DNA of 7,053 nt from Verrucomicrobiota bacterium (GTDB lineage: Bacteria > Verrucomicrobiota > Verrucomicrobiia > Limisphaerales > SXQI01). The notes beneath the pieces are model-generated. The model saw nothing but the letters and a program-made list of their open reading frames with translations. It was not told the DNA's origin and did not search any database. Where the stretch lies: contig WBXJ01000155.1 of NCBI GenBank assembly GCA_008933045.1, forward strand, positions 1-7,053. Reading direction: 5' to 3'. Position 1 is the stretch's first letter, and every line of letters starts with the position of its first letter. A program made the position numbers and the translations under genes. Of this stretch, positions 6,238 through 7,053 are shown in pieces.

Positions 6238-6264
6238 GACGCTGCGGTTCCCTGAGAAGTTACA
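6238..6264 (-). promoter_or_regulatory. ECF-type promoter candidate for the exported Spy-like gene
   Basis: The minus strand reads TGTAAC (6264-6259), 17 bases, then CGTC (6241-6238). TGTAAC/CGTC with 16-17 bases between is the pattern of several known ECF sigma promoters (for example the Bacillus SigW/SigX/SigM group). CGTC starts 30 bases before the ATG at 6208, which would give a leader of about 20 bases. A matching site faces the other way at 6343-6368. Confidence 0.5.
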
Positions 6265-6342
6265 AGGTTGATGGCGAAGAGCAAGTTTTTGTGGATTGCC
6301 AGTTCGGCTTGGGTTAAAAATTAGCAAACTTATTAAATCTTT

Positions 6343-6368
6343 TGTAACCGAATTTTTGGTGGAACGTC
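6343..6368 (+). promoter_or_regulatory. ECF-type promoter candidate for the right-hand prepilin-like gene
   Basis: TGTAAC (6343-6348) is followed after 16 bases, which include a TTTTT run, by CGTC (6365-6368). CGTC starts 30 bases before the ATG at 6395, the same distance as in the opposite-facing site. Both sites share the seven bases TTGTAAC. The rest of the 186-base divergent region (6209-6394) is AT-rich around 6310-6345 and shows no gene, RNA or hairpin that I can support. Confidence 0.5.
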
Positions 6369-6394
6369 TCCTCGGTTAGAACAGCGTAAATCTC

Positions 6395-7053
6395 ATGCAA
6401 TTCTTGCCAAATACGGAGGGAACTAAATCCAGAATCAGGGGCGGATTTACGTTGATCGAGCTTCTTGTTGTCGTCGCCATCATCGCGATTCTGGCGAGTT
6501 TATTACTGCCTGCATTAGCGAAAGCGAAGGCTCAAGCGCATCGCATTCAGTGCTTAAATAATTTAAAACAATTAAGCACAATCTGGTTCTTATACGCCGG
6601 AGATTACGATGATCGCCTCGTCATCAATTCAGATGGTGAGTTGACTCAGGCCTCTTGGGTTCAAGGAAGTTTTGCCACGGTTCCTTCAAATGCGACGAAT
6701 TTGCAAATGCTTCTTGACCCGAAATACTCTCTGTTTGGCCCGTATCTCAAGACGACCGCTGTTTATAAATGTCCTAGTGACAAGGTGAAAGGAACAGGTT
6801 CTGGAACTTTGGCACACCCTCGAGTACGAAGCTATGCGATGAACGGCTATTTGGCATGGATCGGTGGAAATTTTCGAGGAGTTCCTAATTTGCAAGGATA
6901 CCGAATGTTCAGAAAAATGGGAGAACTTAGCCACCCATCACCTTCTATGTTGATGGTATTTCAAGACGTGAATCCCGTCAGCATCTGCCGTCCTGTATTT
7001 GGGGTTTATATGGGGGAGGATCGTTTTTGCCATTTTCCTGCCAGCAACCATAA
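6395..7053 (+). CDS. Prepilin-like protein with H-X9-DG-type C-terminus (3' end cut off)
   Basis: The frame is open from ATG at 6395 to the window edge (219 complete codons). A basic 15-residue leader ends in IRGG, followed by FTLIELLVVVAIIAILASLL: the prepilin peptidase cleavage motif after Gly, the conserved Glu at +5 and the assembly helix. Then come AKAKAQAHRIQCLNNLKQL, SWVQGSF, VYKCPSDK and RSYAMNGYL, each with a counterpart in the gene at 3-770, so the two are paralogues. The last complete codon is His (7049-7051) in FPASNH, probably the His of H-X9-DG, so only a short C-terminal part is missing. The final taa in the window is out of frame. No good ribosome site precedes the ATG. The gene is divergent from the stress cluster and may share an ECF promoter type with it. 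Confidence 0.9.
   Translation, partial: MQFLPNTEGTKSRIRGGFTLIELLVVVAIIAILASLLLPALAKAKAQAHRIQCLNNLKQLSTIWFLYAGDYDDRLVINSDGELTQASWVQGSFATVPSNATNLQMLLDPKYSLFGPYLKTTAVYKCPSDKVKGTGSGTLAHPRVRSYAMNGYLAWIGGNFRGVPNLQGYRMFRKMGELSHPSPSMLMVFQDVNPVSICRPVFGVYMGEDRFCHFPASNH

Noticed and set aside
6309..6336. Sigma-70-like promoter TTGGGT-N16-TATTAA before the right-hand prepilin-like gene
   Set aside because: Both elements are only partial matches in an AT-rich stretch, where such hits are common. It would give a leader of about 50 bases and remains possible as a housekeeping promoter, but is weaker than the ECF-like site.
7051..7053. Final taa as stop codon of the right-hand prepilin-like gene
   Set aside because: It is out of frame: the frame ends on CAT (7049-7051) plus two bases of the next codon, so the gene continues past the window.
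1..7053. CRISPR arrays, tRNA or rRNA genes, insertion sequences, phage or toxin-antitoxin genes
   Set aside because: No spaced direct repeats, no RNA-gene consensus segments, no transposase-like protein and no terminal repeats were seen on either strand.

Overview
The window looks like the chromosome of a Gram-negative bacterium of the Verrucomicrobiota or a neighbouring PVC lineage (Pedosphaera/Limisphaerales-like). This is inferred from two H-X9-DG-type prepilin-like proteins, a family greatly expanded in that group, from a secreted LamG/DUF1080-like protein, and from an ECF sigma factor next to Spy/CpxP-like periplasmic proteins. No rRNA, tRNA, transposon or CRISPR array is visible, so the assignment rests on protein families only.

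Layout. A plus-strand prepilin-like gene, cut by the left edge, ends at 770. Six minus-strand genes that are close or overlapping follow, then a seventh 68 bases further upstream. Read in their own direction (right to left) they are: an exported Spy/CpxP-like protein (6208-5678), an ECF sigma factor (5609-5037), a 99-residue single-span protein that is probably the anti-sigma factor (4999-4700), a membrane-anchored Spy/CnrX-like protein (4703-4260), a secreted protein with a LamG-like and a Cache-like region (4202-3153), DNA polymerase III delta' (holB, 3149-2118) and an O-antigen-ligase-family membrane protein (2121-790). On the right, divergent from this block, a second plus-strand prepilin-like gene starts at 6395 and runs off the window.

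How the parts may work together. The sigma factor, the short single-span protein and the anchored Spy-like protein copy the gene set, sizes and topology of the CnrH/CnrY/CnrX metal-responsive sigma system of Cupriavidus, but the known CnrX metal ligands are not evident. In the 186-base divergent region I find two promoter-like sequences of ECF type facing opposite ways: TGTAAC-N17-CGTC towards the exported Spy-like gene and TGTAAC-N16-CGTC towards the right-hand prepilin gene. Each CGTC begins 30 bases before its start codon. The simplest reading is that the sigma factor drives both neighbours, and by read-through its own operon, giving an envelope-stress circuit that includes a prepilin-like protein. 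This is inference from sequence and has not been tested.

Other points are a perfect 11-bp inverted repeat with a 3-base loop inside the coding sequence of the anchored Spy-like protein, GTGA start/stop overlaps at two junctions, and a housekeeping replication gene (holB) at the distal end of a stress-type gene cluster. All gene-free stretches are under 200 bases.
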